A stretch of DNA of 64,000 nucleotides from Acanthaster planci (taxonomy: Eukaryota; Echinodermata; Asteroidea; Valvatida; Acanthasteridae), in contig NW_019091358.1 of NCBI RefSeq assembly GCF_001949145.1, positions 3,302,904 through 3,366,903 on the forward strand. The letters are read 5' to 3'. Made by a program: the position numbers and the translations under genes. Within the stretch, counting starts at the first letter, position 1. Every line of letters starts with the position of its first letter. Shown here piece after piece: positions 50,501 through 60,500 of the stretch. A model generated the notes under the pieces. The model saw nothing but the letters and a program-made list of their open reading frames with translations. It was not told the origin of the DNA and did not search any database.

Positions 50501-53226
50501 TGTATGGGCACCTGTGCTTCTCTTTGTACTAAACTGTCCCATTGATTTTCTTGAGGTCACTCATATTAATGGGTCTTAATCCTAGTTCAGCTCTCGAATG
50601 AAGCAGTGTACATGTACATGGGCACGAGTACTTTAACATTAACTCAGTGTATGCACTATGCTGCGACAGGCGTGCTGAAGCACCGTACGGTATATGTTCA
50701 TCACCACACAAGATTGCCACTTGAAAGACCACACCCACTTAAATGTTGGAAATTTCAATCCATTATGACATGTGCATGCACTGTTCCTACCAACATGTAC
50801 ATGTACCTGCAATTACATGACGAGTGTGCTTTATGGTTTTGTGATGAAAAAAAAGAATAGCCAGAAACGATGCATTAGGGTGACCTGTTTCCCCTCGGCC
50901 TGAAAGCCAACCAAACTAAATCTTTTTTAGAACAAAGTTAGAAAGCTACTTGTGCGAGGAGTTGGCACGACCGAATTACAAATGATGGCCACAGCATACT
51001 GAGATACTGTATATTGCCTCTTTAAAAAAATCAGCCCAAGGTAATGTATGATGCATCACATCACTGAGATGTGATGCATCCAAGAGTCATCATCATGGCA
51101 ATAATGCCTAGACCCACAGGGACTGGCCGCAAATAGCGAAGATCTTTTTTTTTCTCTCTCTCTCCTTTTCTTTCCTTTTAACTCGGAGCTTGTTATTGTT
51201 GCTATCAGCAGAGGGCGGGATATCTGTTCATTCTGTTCAGAATTAAATTTTTGTAGTACAGTTAATTCAAATCACTAGTATCAATTAGGAAATAAAGATG
51301 TACATTGCACTTGGCTGGTCGTCATTTAAAAAGCACCACTAAGGAAAACATGTTTTCTCTGATTTTATTTATTCAAATGAATATGGAAGCATCCAAATCG
51401 AACGCAGTGTCATTTGTCTTCAGAGCTCAATTATAACGAGCTAGAAAGGGCTTTTTTCCTGTTCATGCTAAGATGCAAATTCTGAATGTACATGTAGATT
51501 GCATCATTCAGAGAAAATGGGGGGGTACCCTTGCCGTGTGTTCGTAGTGGATAAACCCTAGTGCATGCCAAACAATGGCTACATGCATTGTTTGGTGTGC
51601 ACAAGCATTAAAGGGTTAAAGGTTCTCAGCTATTTAATGTAAAAAATCATAATGGTCATTACAAACATGGTTGAGATAAGAAAGAGGAGTCAAATTAGTG
51701 GTAATATTAGCCATTGAAAATACAGAATTTCTGATAGAGTGCCCTGCCCCCCCAAAATCCCCTCACACTGAATGCGCTGATGTTGATATCATGACATTAC
51801 GTAAAGAACAACCTTACCACGCGTCTCCATGCAACACCTACAACGTTCGCCTTTCTTCGTATCGTGTAGACTTCAGTCAGCAATGGCAGATTCTGAAGTT
51901 TTGGAGAGCGATTTTGAAGCCAATTTTTCAGAGGAAGAGTTTAACAGCTCTGCTTGGGACTGCTGTATTTTTCAGCCCAGGTGATTTCCAAACTCTTCGT
52001 GGAGCATTTTCTTGAAGTCATCGACTGTAAAATGGTCGCTGCAGATGACACTCGTCGAGGACGGCCCATCCCAGTTTGCCCTGGTCAAGTGCACTTTTGC
52101 TGTCCAGGTTTTCCGTAATGCCGGGTCTTTTGGGAACCTGTGCAGGCGTACACCGTCCTTTGGTGTATTGCTGCATCCTACAACGACACATCTAGTCAGC
52201 ATTATCGCTTGCTGTGGCCAAATTTCAAGGCACGATACCTCGGCAATACTTCAGTCAGTCCACGCGTAACGCCAGGCCAGTGGCCCCTACCTTGAACATC
52301 GGGTTATTTACGTGATGTCATTGCATCACACGTTGCATTACATTACTCAGAGTTTTCAATGGGGAAAGTGGGGGACATGAAAAATACAAAAAAAATTGCC
52401 AAATCCGTCGAACCGATGGAAATGAACAAAAAATGGACACAGTTCTTGTTTTGTATTGAATACAGATTTATTAACCACAACAATGGTCTTGACTAGCAGA
52501 GAACTTTAAAGAACGTGATGTGCAAAGTGAAACGAACTCTTATACAATGGTCGGCCGACCGTCGTAAAAAAAAGAGAACAACACTTTCGGTTTTCTCGAA
52601 AACTACAGCTTTCTGGGCGGAAATATTTGACAAACTGATTGAGGCTGTCATTTACTTTCTTTCAAGTAAGATATTTGAGAATTATACAGCAGTCCAATTT
52701 AGGGGATTTTACCAATGGTGTACCAGCCAAGAACATATTTATTCCTTTAGTACAAACTATACTCATTGTACATATGTGTGCATGTGTAAATGGTATTGAA
52801 TCATCGAATGTGAATCACTGTGTATTTTGATCACTGTTAAATATTTCAGACTATGACAGAACTTGCTGTTTCCATTAGTCAAAATAAATAATGTTTCACC
52901 GTTCTCTTTTTGAAATGGGAGATCTGCATGCTGATGTGAAGAGAGTGATGACTACTAAGTTATACCACATGTAGTATGAATCACTAAACCAAAGCCCAAT
53001 GTATAAATTCATCAGAGAGAACTTAATGCTGGGTTGAAGTTATTTCCGTATTTTGGAAATGAAGAGATACACGTAAATTTGATTAGGAATTGATGTTTCT
53101 GAACGAACCATGTTGACCCCCCCTTTCTCAGTTTTCTCCTTTTCGTTTTGTAACAGGAACCAATGAAATCAAGAGCACCTCAGCTCCATCTAGAGTACAG
53201 ATTTTACAAGATGCTGGGCCAAGCAG
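35402..53226 (+). CDS. CSNK1G: CSNK1G, casein kinase 1 gamma (5' part only; continues beyond window)
   Basis: Three coding exons, 35402..35582, 42061..42101 and 53157..53226, join in frame to encode the first 97 residues plus one base. After a variable basic N-terminus comes the CK1-gamma-specific [20 protein letters not shown], then [19 protein letters not shown] and [20 protein letters not shown]. The Gly loop (GCGNFG), the ATP-anchoring VAIK Lys73 and the helix C Glu (HLEYRF) are intact. CK1 gamma kinases are palmitoylated, plasma-membrane-associated Ser/Thr kinases that phosphorylate LRP6 in Wnt signalling (family knowledge). Intron positions match the human genes. The next expected exon (GIPQVYYFGPCGKYNAM) was not found up to 64000, so intron 3 exceeds 10.7 kb. 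Vertebrate G1, G2 and G3 cannot be told apart from this part. Confidence 0.95.
35816..37130. mobile_element. Possible DNA transposon remnant with diverged inverted ends
   Basis: CAGAGCGCGAAATTA followed by AGTGCTCGGACAAAA at 35826..35865 recurs inverted at ~37045..37120 (TTTGTTCGGACAAACACAAT, AAGTGCTCGG, AATTTCACGCTCTG). The ~1.3-kb interior is AT-rich with poly(T) runs and no transposase-like ORF. Located just inside CSNK1G intron 1. Confidence 0.45.
38217..38633 (+). repeat. 26-bp minisatellite, ~16 copies
   Basis: Tandem copies of ATTCTCTAGGAACCCTACTG followed by ACCAGG or ACCAAG, alternating AGGAACC and AGGCACC variants; a few units are 1-3 bp shorter. It fills ~417 bp of CSNK1G intron 1. 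Variant units are interspersed in a pattern typical of unequal exchange, so length polymorphism is likely. Confidence 0.95.
42061..42101 (+). CDS. CSNK1G: CSNK1G coding exon 2 (41-bp micro-exon)
   Basis: Only 41 bp. It completes Gly61 and encodes [13 protein letters not shown], including the catalytic-site Lys73. Flanked by CCAACAG and GTAAGTAC. Too short for ORF-based gene finding; recognised from the kinase sequence, and it restores phase 0 for exon 3. Confidence 0.93.
43339..43443. mobile_element. Short MITE-like unit with TTAACCCT ends
   Basis: TTAACCCT at ~43340 and AGGGTTAA at ~43436 bound ~100 bp; inside each end ATCTGAC recurs inverted (GTCAGAT). A related end arrangement (AAACCCT...AGGGTTAA) bounds the hairpin at 51.56 kb. 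Tentative. Confidence 0.4.
43518..43556 (+). repeat. Possible SINE tail fragment
   Basis: AGCTTGTGA, a T-run and CACAAGCTCT form the same hairpin and wording as the 3' side of the SINE at 26.9 kb. Too short to be certain. Confidence 0.35.
51050..51080. repeat. Perfect 13-bp hairpin
   Basis: GATGCATCACATC (51050..51062) and GATGTGATGCATC (51068..51080) are exact reverse complements around ACTGA. Lies in CSNK1G intron 2. Confidence 0.75.
51553..51620. repeat. 17-bp hairpin bounded by AACCCT/AGGGTT
   Basis: GTGCATGCCAAACAATG (51561..51577) pairs with CATTGTTTGGTGTGCAC (51586..51602) with one mismatch and an 8-nt loop. AACCCTA upstream and AAAGGGTTAA downstream are also inverted, so this may be a ~70-bp foldback MITE of the same type as the unit at 43.34 kb. 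Confidence 0.6.
51972..52202 (-). CDS. THAP-type zinc finger ORF (partial or decayed gene), nested antisense in CSNK1G intron 2
   Basis: The 76-aa frame starting at ATG 52202 contains a full THAP signature: Cys5 and Cys10 (C-x4-C), LHRFPKDP with the invariant Pro, Trp33, then Cys54-SD-His57-F. THAP domains are C2CH zinc-dependent DNA-binding modules, many descended from P-element transposases. The frame stops after EEFGNHLG. In another frame just beyond (minus strand, ~51975..51955) LKNTAVP appears, resembling the LKxxAVP motif that ends THAP domains, so a frameshift or unseen splice is likely. No longer effector or transposase region follows in the window. Either a decayed transposon-derived gene or one exon of a nested gene. 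Confidence 0.75.
   Translation of the reverse strand: MLTRCVVVGCSNTPKDGVRLHRFPKDPALRKTWTAKVHLTRANWDGPSSTSVICSDHFTVDDFKKMLHEEFGNHLG
53157..53226 (+). CDS. CSNK1G: CSNK1G coding exon 3
   Basis: Encodes [20 protein letters not shown] then GQA and the first base of a Gly codon, corresponding to the helix C region. Acceptor TAACAG, donor G|GTTAGTG. Last coding exon visible in the window. Confidence 0.93.
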
Positions 53227-53362
53227 GTTAGTGTGTTTTATGGAAATTTTGTTGATATTGCCTCCAAGAAAGCTCATCATTTTTCCTTTCCAAAGGCCTT
53301 CGAGGAAAATTCCACCGCCTCTGCATTTGGGAGACATGTCTGCCACAAGTTGAATAGACTGA

Positions 53363-54075
53363 TTACCGTAATTTTGGAATGTAAGCCACCCAATGTATAA
53401 GCCACAGCACACAAAAATCTGCAAATTAAGATTTAAAGTCGGTGCATAAGCCATACCGCAGCACTGACGATCCGACCACGAAGGACACCACCGTACAGCA
53501 TGTACAGTACGTCAATGTCTCCACTACAGGTGCAACCCTAATAAAAGATCTGCCACACAAAGGTACACCATTGAAGCAGTTGATTTATATTTAACGGTAG
53601 AAAGAAATCTTTAGGTTACAACAATAAAAAAAAATCGTAGTAAAATGATGCAATAAATGTCTGCAGTAACTACATGTGGGCCGTGAGATCCAATGAAAAG
53701 TGGGAAAATAATCACCAAAAAATGTGTCACAGCAAAGCAAGTAAAGTTTAAGATCACGTACATGTTCATGAATGTATTTCATGACTCCATGACTTTGGCA
53801 ATTCTGTTGGTACGTGTAACTTGAAATTCGGACAGCTTGAATTTTAATTTATTCTCTAAGGTTTTAGTTTTCAGATGTAAACAGCAACAAATGAAAACAC
53901 GACTGCGTCACCTGCACGTGGTACGCGTAGCCCGGTCGTGGCTTTGGTGACCATGGTGTGACTGATTTTATCCTTCAAAGTTTGCCGTATAAGCTGCCCA
54001 GCGTATAAGCCTCAGAGACATTTTTCTGCATGAGAATTGACATATAAGCCACGGCTCATATTCCAAAAATAATCA
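53363..54075. mobile_element. DNA transposon-like element with repeated ATAAGCC motifs
   Basis: The left end GATTACCGTAATTTTGGAAT, then GTAAGCCACCC and GTATAAGCCACAGC, is mirrored at the right by GTATAAGCTGCCC, GTATAAGCCTCAG, ATATAAGCCACGGC and ATTCCAAAAATAATC. The ends read as inverted repeats (TTTTGGAAT/ATTCCAAAA) with subterminal ATAAGCC repeats in the same orientation. An ACCGTAATTT...ATAAGCC start recalls abundant non-autonomous DNA elements of other animals (from memory, not checked). It starts 137 bp after the CSNK1G exon 3 donor. Confidence 0.6.
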
Positions 54076-54177
54076 TGCCCGCTAAGTCATGTGACCTACA
54101 TGTACATTGTATTGTGGGTATAAAATATCAACAAACATGACAACCTCCCATAGCAATGTGTGTTTTAAGTGTTGTTT

Positions 54178-54370
54178 ACCAAAAACAAAGCCAATTTTCA
54201 GTATAGCACTCAGCACATCAGTAGTCTGAGTACTTTACTAGTACCAAACATCAGCTTTGTTTTATTAAATGACACTTATGACACACTTTGCTGTAGGGGG
54301 CACCCATGTTTGTTGATGTTTGATACCCACTATAGGTCTCGTGACTTACTGAGTACAACCAGTCTACATG
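54178..54370 (+). repeat. Dispersed repeat, copy B (relative at 6555..6785)
   Basis: Aligns with the TRIP4 intron copy over ~190 bp with scattered substitutions and small gaps. Being in a different gene's intron, it indicates a dispersed repeat and not a local duplication. It directly follows the ATAAGCC-type element that ends near 54075. Confidence 0.65.
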
Positions 54371-55849
54371 TATTTCACTCTAACCAGCAAAGAAGAGACA
54401 GGCTGGTGGGAAGTTTTCAATCAGGTTTGTGCATGTGCTCGGTACACTCGCAAAGACTACATTCCAACAGACATTGGGCAAGCGCGGTTAGTTTGTCTTG
54501 CACTAGAAGCGCTTGGTGAGTTCCCACCAATTGATCATAGCACGGCTGCTACGCACATGTCACAAACACGCCCTCTCTTGTTTTACTCGGAGCGGATAAA
54601 GCAAGGATTCGGGTAGGATTTGGAACATCTGATGTGGAAACTGAGGAAGAGGCTGATTTGGGTTCGTTTCTCACAAAAATGAAAGTTTGGGAAGGTGGGA
54701 AGTGGAACACTAACATGCTAGAGAAAGGGTACCGTTGTGACACAACCACATTTGTTCCCATTCCGTCTTACTGGTACATGTACTTGCAACCTCTCAACTT
54801 AGTGTAATCACTTTCACTGGCAGGCAGGTCATACCAGATCTACATGTATGTTACTTACACCGGTACATGTACAAATTTGATGTAGACATTAGATATTCAC
54901 ATGTACCCCATTTAAAAGTCAGCAGTGTGTCCCCTTGTGTCACATGTTGTACATATACATGTACATGTACCGGTATGTACATGTACATGTAAGCATTTTT
55001 GATTGACCTTACTTATAAATCAGCAATATTGAATTGAAAGCAAGTTTTATTTTGTGAACCTAAGAATAAAATGAAAGCAAAAAATGAAGTTTATTACAGA
55101 TTAATTCAGTTATGATAATGAATAATTTAAAATTTGAGATTTATCATATCTACAGTACTTGTTTTAAGTAACCCTTTTGCAAATGAAAGAGAGGCATGGA
55201 ACTCAAAATAATCTGGCAAAGCCCATTTGACAGATTGCTTTGAATGAGATAGATTCAGGGAGCATGACGAAGACTGGCTTCCTTGTGATAAAAGGCTATT
55301 AACGCCCCCAAACTACACATCATTATCATTTGCAATCCACATTCAGTGTGATTGACTGTCTTCTGTTACCTGTGCCTGGCTCAATAGTTAAACACCACTC
55401 TGCCATGTGCCTGTGTGCCTTGCTGGTCGGTCGGTGCCTATGTCACTTTTGTCCTAGAGCACATATTTTATTTTGCTGGCTGCAGACATGCCAAGTGTCA
55501 GACAGTGCCCACAGTACACAAATCTCTCGGCGGAAGTTGTAAATAATACACAGCATCCCTGCCGATAATTCAGCACTTTGCCAGGATGGAATTTTGATTA
55601 ATTTATTTCATCGCCAGAGCTTTAAAGTCCTGACAAAGGGTTAGGGGGAACAGCCTTGCCTTATGCTTTCTCCTTGACGCGTTAAGTTTGGGATGTATTA
55701 TGTCTACAAGATTATTTATTGCATATAAATTTTTTTGGGGGGGGGGGCAAAAACTTGCAAAATTGCCTCTACCAAATTGAATTGAAGACTTTAAAAAGTG
55801 GTCATTGTGTATGTATGCGTAATTTGCATCTCAGCCGTGCAAATTTATG

Positions 55850-56240
55850 TGCATACAGTATTGTTCGCGAACACACACATGTGTACACATGTACCATACA
55901 ATTTTGTTTAAAAAGGACATACACATATATTCCAAACATGACCAGTACCAAGGATTTTGTGGGTAAATGTACATGTACAGTGCATGTAAACTACATGTAC
56001 TAGTGCATATCCATACATGCTTAACGTACATGTACACATGTACATGTACATGTACGCCACTTGTACATGTACGCGTACTGTACATCTTGCACCCGGTAAG
56101 TACATGTACATGTAATATACATTGTACATAGACTGCATACTCGGGTAAATCTGCATGCATGTACCGGTACTCTATAGTGAAACCAATGCCCATTCATAAG
56201 TTTATGTACATACGTATATGTACATGCAATTACTTACATG
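55850..56240. repeat. Densest TACATGTA/ACATGTAC tract
   Basis: Roughly 390 bp in which the self-complementary octamers TACATGTA and GTACATGTAC, with CCGGTA- or CACATG-containing variants, recur on average every few tens of bases and sometimes in uninterrupted series (around 56025..56060). Symmetric on both strands, so ORFs across it are artefacts rich in Met, Tyr, Cys, Thr and Val. Confidence 0.8.
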
Positions 56241-56760
56241 TAAATCATATATGGAGATCAGATGATCCTTTTGATGAGATTTTTCTGAGGAAGGCTCTAA
56301 TGTTGTCAGTGGATTGCTTACCAGTATACTGGGAATTATCACAGCAGACAGAGATTGGGTTCTGCATAATGAAAAATGTTCTAATCAGACGATCATTTTC
56401 AGAAAGGCCTTTGACAAGTGCAATTTCAGGGCGTACATGTAAGTGCACTTTCTTAGAAAATGCTGTTTGGCTGGAAATTAATGAGATATTGAATGAGAAA
56501 TGGAAGCACATAACCGGCATGGTTTTGCCTTGTTTCCAAAGGAGAAACCAGCAGTAGGCCTACATGTACATGTGCTTTATGCCCTTTGGAGATGTGTGGA
56601 CTGCATGCAATTCCACAAGGGTTTTAGCTAGCGTTTGAAGACAGGGTAATCCATATTTTGCCTTTGGAAAAACAGGCCGTCCAAGGTGTGAAAGTTTTAG
56701 AATACATTGTACGCTTCTTTGTACGTGTGTGCATTTTGTGTCAGAAAGCAAGGTGTCCAC

Positions 56761-57591
56761 TAGTCTAGGTTGGATGACGTTTACATTGCATTGCGAATAA
56801 CGTCCAGGGGGGTATTTAAGATCTTCTACTATGCGAATTTTTTTTCAACAGTTTTTCTCACATTTTTACCTGATGAAGACAGCTCAAAATGTTGTTCCCA
56901 AGTGCCTTGTATCCTGAATTCCATACGTGCTGTGTTGAAATTACTAAGTATGCCCGCGGACGAAAAGTATACGAAAGGTATTTTGCAGGAAATTCTGCGA
57001 AACTCCACGTTTTCCGCTGAAATTCGTTAACGACCTACGTTTGTGCGGTAGTATGCATTCGCGCGTGTGCGAAATGACCTCCAAGCTCGGCCAACATTCT
57101 GTCAATTATACATGTTGTCTACAGCTAGGTCTAGATCTTCGTTCCATTACAAATACGTGGAGATGCGCAGACAATAGACCTAGTCGTTTCTTTGGAAACC
57201 TGTTCGGACATGGCCTTATCTGCAACTTCTTCACGCCCACGGCTCTTCAGCGTATGCATAAGGGGCACTTGGTTACTTTGCATTTCGTGCATGTGCGAGT
57301 ACGCATGTCAGACAAATGTGTATGTAGATCTTTAACGAATGGCGATGGAAAGCGTGGAGTTTCGCAGAATTTCCTGCAAAATACGTTTTCCACGGGTGTA
57401 TTTAGTAATTTCAACACAGCATTTATGGAATTCAGGATACAAGGCATTTGTGAACGACATTTTGAGCTGTCTTTGTCAGGTAAAAATGTGAGAAAAAACT
57501 GTTAAAAAAAATTTTGCATAGTAGGAGGACTTTCATACCCTGGACGTTAGTCACAATGCAATGTAGACGTCGTCCAACCTGGACTACATGT
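56761..57591. mobile_element. Long-arm foldback element with 10-bp target-site duplication
   Basis: Two arms of ~320 bp (56761..~57090 and ~57275..57591) are inverted copies of each other around a ~185-bp centre. Corresponding blocks include AGGTTGGATGACGTTTACAT, TACCTGATGAAGACAGCTCA and GGAAATTCTGCGAAACTCCA. A perfect direct repeat AGGTGTCCAC lies immediately outside both ends (56751..56760 and 57592..57601), as for a target-site duplication. Divergence between the arms is visible but modest. Internal ORFs of 86 and 154 codons resemble no transposase. The family is not recognised; a 9-10-bp duplication would suit Mutator-like elements, which often have long TIRs. Confidence 0.85.
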
Positions 57592-60500
57592 AGGTGTCCA
57601 CAAAGGCCTGCAGGGTGACCAAACGACTCCCGGACCTTTCCGACTAAAATGTAACATTGAGGAAAATGGAAAATGCCACATGCGTTGAAACTGGCCCTTT
57701 GGGTAAAGATTTCTGTCTTTTTTTATTGGGCAACAAATGATGTGTACTAGTATTATGACAGTTAAATTATAAAATGAAAAATGAGTTACATGTACAGTAT
57801 GTGTATGAAAGAATAAGAACTGACATTTTTTTTGACATTGTGTCCCTTAAACCTTGATTATCATGGGAATGAACTCCTCCAAAAGCTGTAAATGGAAAAT
57901 GCTGATTTGTATTTGGTACCATTTTGTGTACTGTGTAAGTGGTGTGCTCATGTTTTGAACAGGGATGTCAGATGTCAGCAAAAGCCTGATTTCTGGCCTT
58001 CTCGTGTAAAAAATTGGGCTAGATTTATGCATTAACCTGGTGTAGGCCCATGTTAGGCTTCTCTGGCCACATGTTGAAGCTCTGGATAAGAACGCGACTG
58101 GCATCCCTATTTTAAATAGAGTAAACTCTGGCTGAGTTGACATCGTACAACTCAGCAAATTGCTCAAGTTGGCAGTCTTACGAAAGTCCCGATTGTCTCT
58201 AATGTGTTTCCATAAGTTTTATTTTTAAGTCGTCATTTTGCCTACGTCAGCATGTTACTCCCAGTCCCATTTGGAAAAAAGCACAAGAAAATCCTTTGTT
58301 CAAGTCAGCGTTTATAATAATCCCCCATCGGCATCAACTTCTGCACTGTGGTTTGCAAGAAGTGTATAAGTGAAAGTCAGATGGCGATGTCCGTTTATTG
58401 GCACGGTTCGTGAACGCTGCATTGGTGTTTATGTAGCATTACAGTCAGGACACATTCCAGCACAGTGTTGCATGCTTTGCTACCACGGACTTATCCCAGA
58501 CCTTTCTCTACATGCACGTGTACATTTAGAGGATATCACATACATGTGTACATGTTATGTAAAATGGTGTTGATTTTTCTTGCCAATAATATGTTTGTAT
58601 GATAGTAGGGTATGAGGAGTCAAAATTGATCATTTCTGCTTTCCCACGGTCCAAGCATGAGACAAGTTGCCTTGCGAGCGCAGTGTGGTAGAAATGCACA
58701 AGACTTGATTAAGCATGTGTGGCACGCGGGTTCCTACCGTAAAAAATGGCAAGAACAGCATGGAATGGCCGGGACCCAGTGACGACCGCGACAGCTCAAA
58801 GTACAACCTGAACTTTGACACATCAAAAACATGAAGTGATCAAATATTTCTGATCTGAAATACTTCAGTGAATGAGCTCATTCACAGAACCAACTTCCCC
58901 TCTATGGTTAGGTATTTTCAGCTTTCATGTATTTTGAAGGTTTTAGTATACGTATTTTCAGCGGTCCAGTGAAGCACAATTTTTTGTTGGGCTGTCACCG
59001 GGCGAATTCAGCGCTTACTGGTCCATGTACATGTAAATGCAGACGTGCTGTTCGCACTGATGGACCGCTGCGCTTCACAAAATCCAATCCCTGCATGTGT
59101 CAAAACTTTGGAGCATTGCAAACCATGTTGCATATTTCATTGTGTCTTCCTTCTTCCGTGCTCAGACTAGATATTTTGAGCATTGTAACCCAATTACGTT
59201 TGTGTACATTTTTGTACATATGCAAAGGTCATCATTTCATGAAGGTCGGCAAAATGACGACTTACAGTAGAAGTCAGCTTTCGCATAAGTCACAAATTTT
59301 GGGGTCCCCAGGGTGCCAACTTAGCCGGAGTTTATTGTATGATTGCTTTGATACGTATGTAAGAGGCTATAGTTTTTAAATAGTAGGATTTCACATAATT
59401 AAAATAATATGAAATTGTTACCTATTATAATCGTTAACCTGCCAATATTTACCCAGTACACAATTTTATTAATTTTTTTTTGCCCATGATGATTTTTGAT
59501 TGCTCAACCTTGGTATTTATGCGCAAAGAGACCCTATTATTTCAGGATGGCTTCAAATCCAATTGTTATCAGAACCAGAGGAATACGGTTAAATGTACAG
59601 GTACAGGGTGAGTGTACACAGGCACATGTAAGAAAAATGACCCGACCTTTGCTCCCAAATGGGACTTTGTCATGGGCTGTTGTCACTGTGAAACTTTGAC
59701 ATTTAGTGATCACCTTCAGGAAGTGAGGCTTCCACTTCAAGCCCACATTATTTCCTCTTGCTGACACTGATCCTCAACAAATGCAGGGTCAAATGCAGGG
59801 AAAAAAACGAAAACAAAAAACAAAACACAGAAAAAGGACATGAAGTACAGTTTACATGTACTACACCGACATGTACCAAACTCTGCATATCTGTTCTGAA
59901 GAGTACATGTGCATTGTATTGTGTAAATCAGGGTTCTACATGTAGCCAGCTGTCAGTCACAAAGTGGCGAATATTTACAATTTTTGCCTGTAATCCTGAG
60001 CAGTTAGCAAGAAAAAATGAACTGCATAAAAACCTAAGTGGCTGCAAAAATGTGCATTCAGCTGAAACTGTGGCTGTTATTGAAAATTGGCCAGCTGGAA
60101 TACTGTATACGGTAGTCAGATATAACAACTTTCCAGTTTCATGAGATTCACTTTTATATTCTGCCTTATAGGCCGCCCTTTCCTTGTTTCGAGATTACTT
60201 ATTGTTAATTTTATTGTTTTGCCAAGTAGAAAAAATAGAATTCACTGTAGCGCTGGAGAGGAACGTGATTTGAGTTCCTGTGATCCTCAGGGTTGGTTCT
60301 TGATCAGGCGTCTGGACTTCCCCCTCAAAAGAGAGAAGGAAAAAAAAAACTCTTACTAGGACTGGACAGTTTGCGTTTTGATGCCATTGTTGTCCTTTAG
60401 AAAAACCTCTCTGCGGGGTGATTTCTGCAGATTGGCAGCAATCAGCCTCCTGTCCCTGAAGAAGACTTACAATAAAAATGAAATTGCATGTACCATGCTT

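Larger units (their letters stand above)
42102..53156 (+). other. CSNK1G intron 2 (11 kb)
   Basis: Contains the small TTAACCCT-ended unit near 43.4 kb, many TACATGTA motifs (dense at ~48760..48850 and ~49270..49520), two clear hairpins near 51.05 and 51.58 kb and an antisense THAP-domain ORF at 51.97..52.20 kb. From ~43.6 to 46.5 kb I see nothing but AT-rich unique-looking sequence. Confidence 0.75.

Noticed and set aside
55831-56193. Met/Tyr/Cys-rich ORFs such as the 120-aa minus frame
   Set aside because: Direct translation of TACATGTA repeats on either strand.
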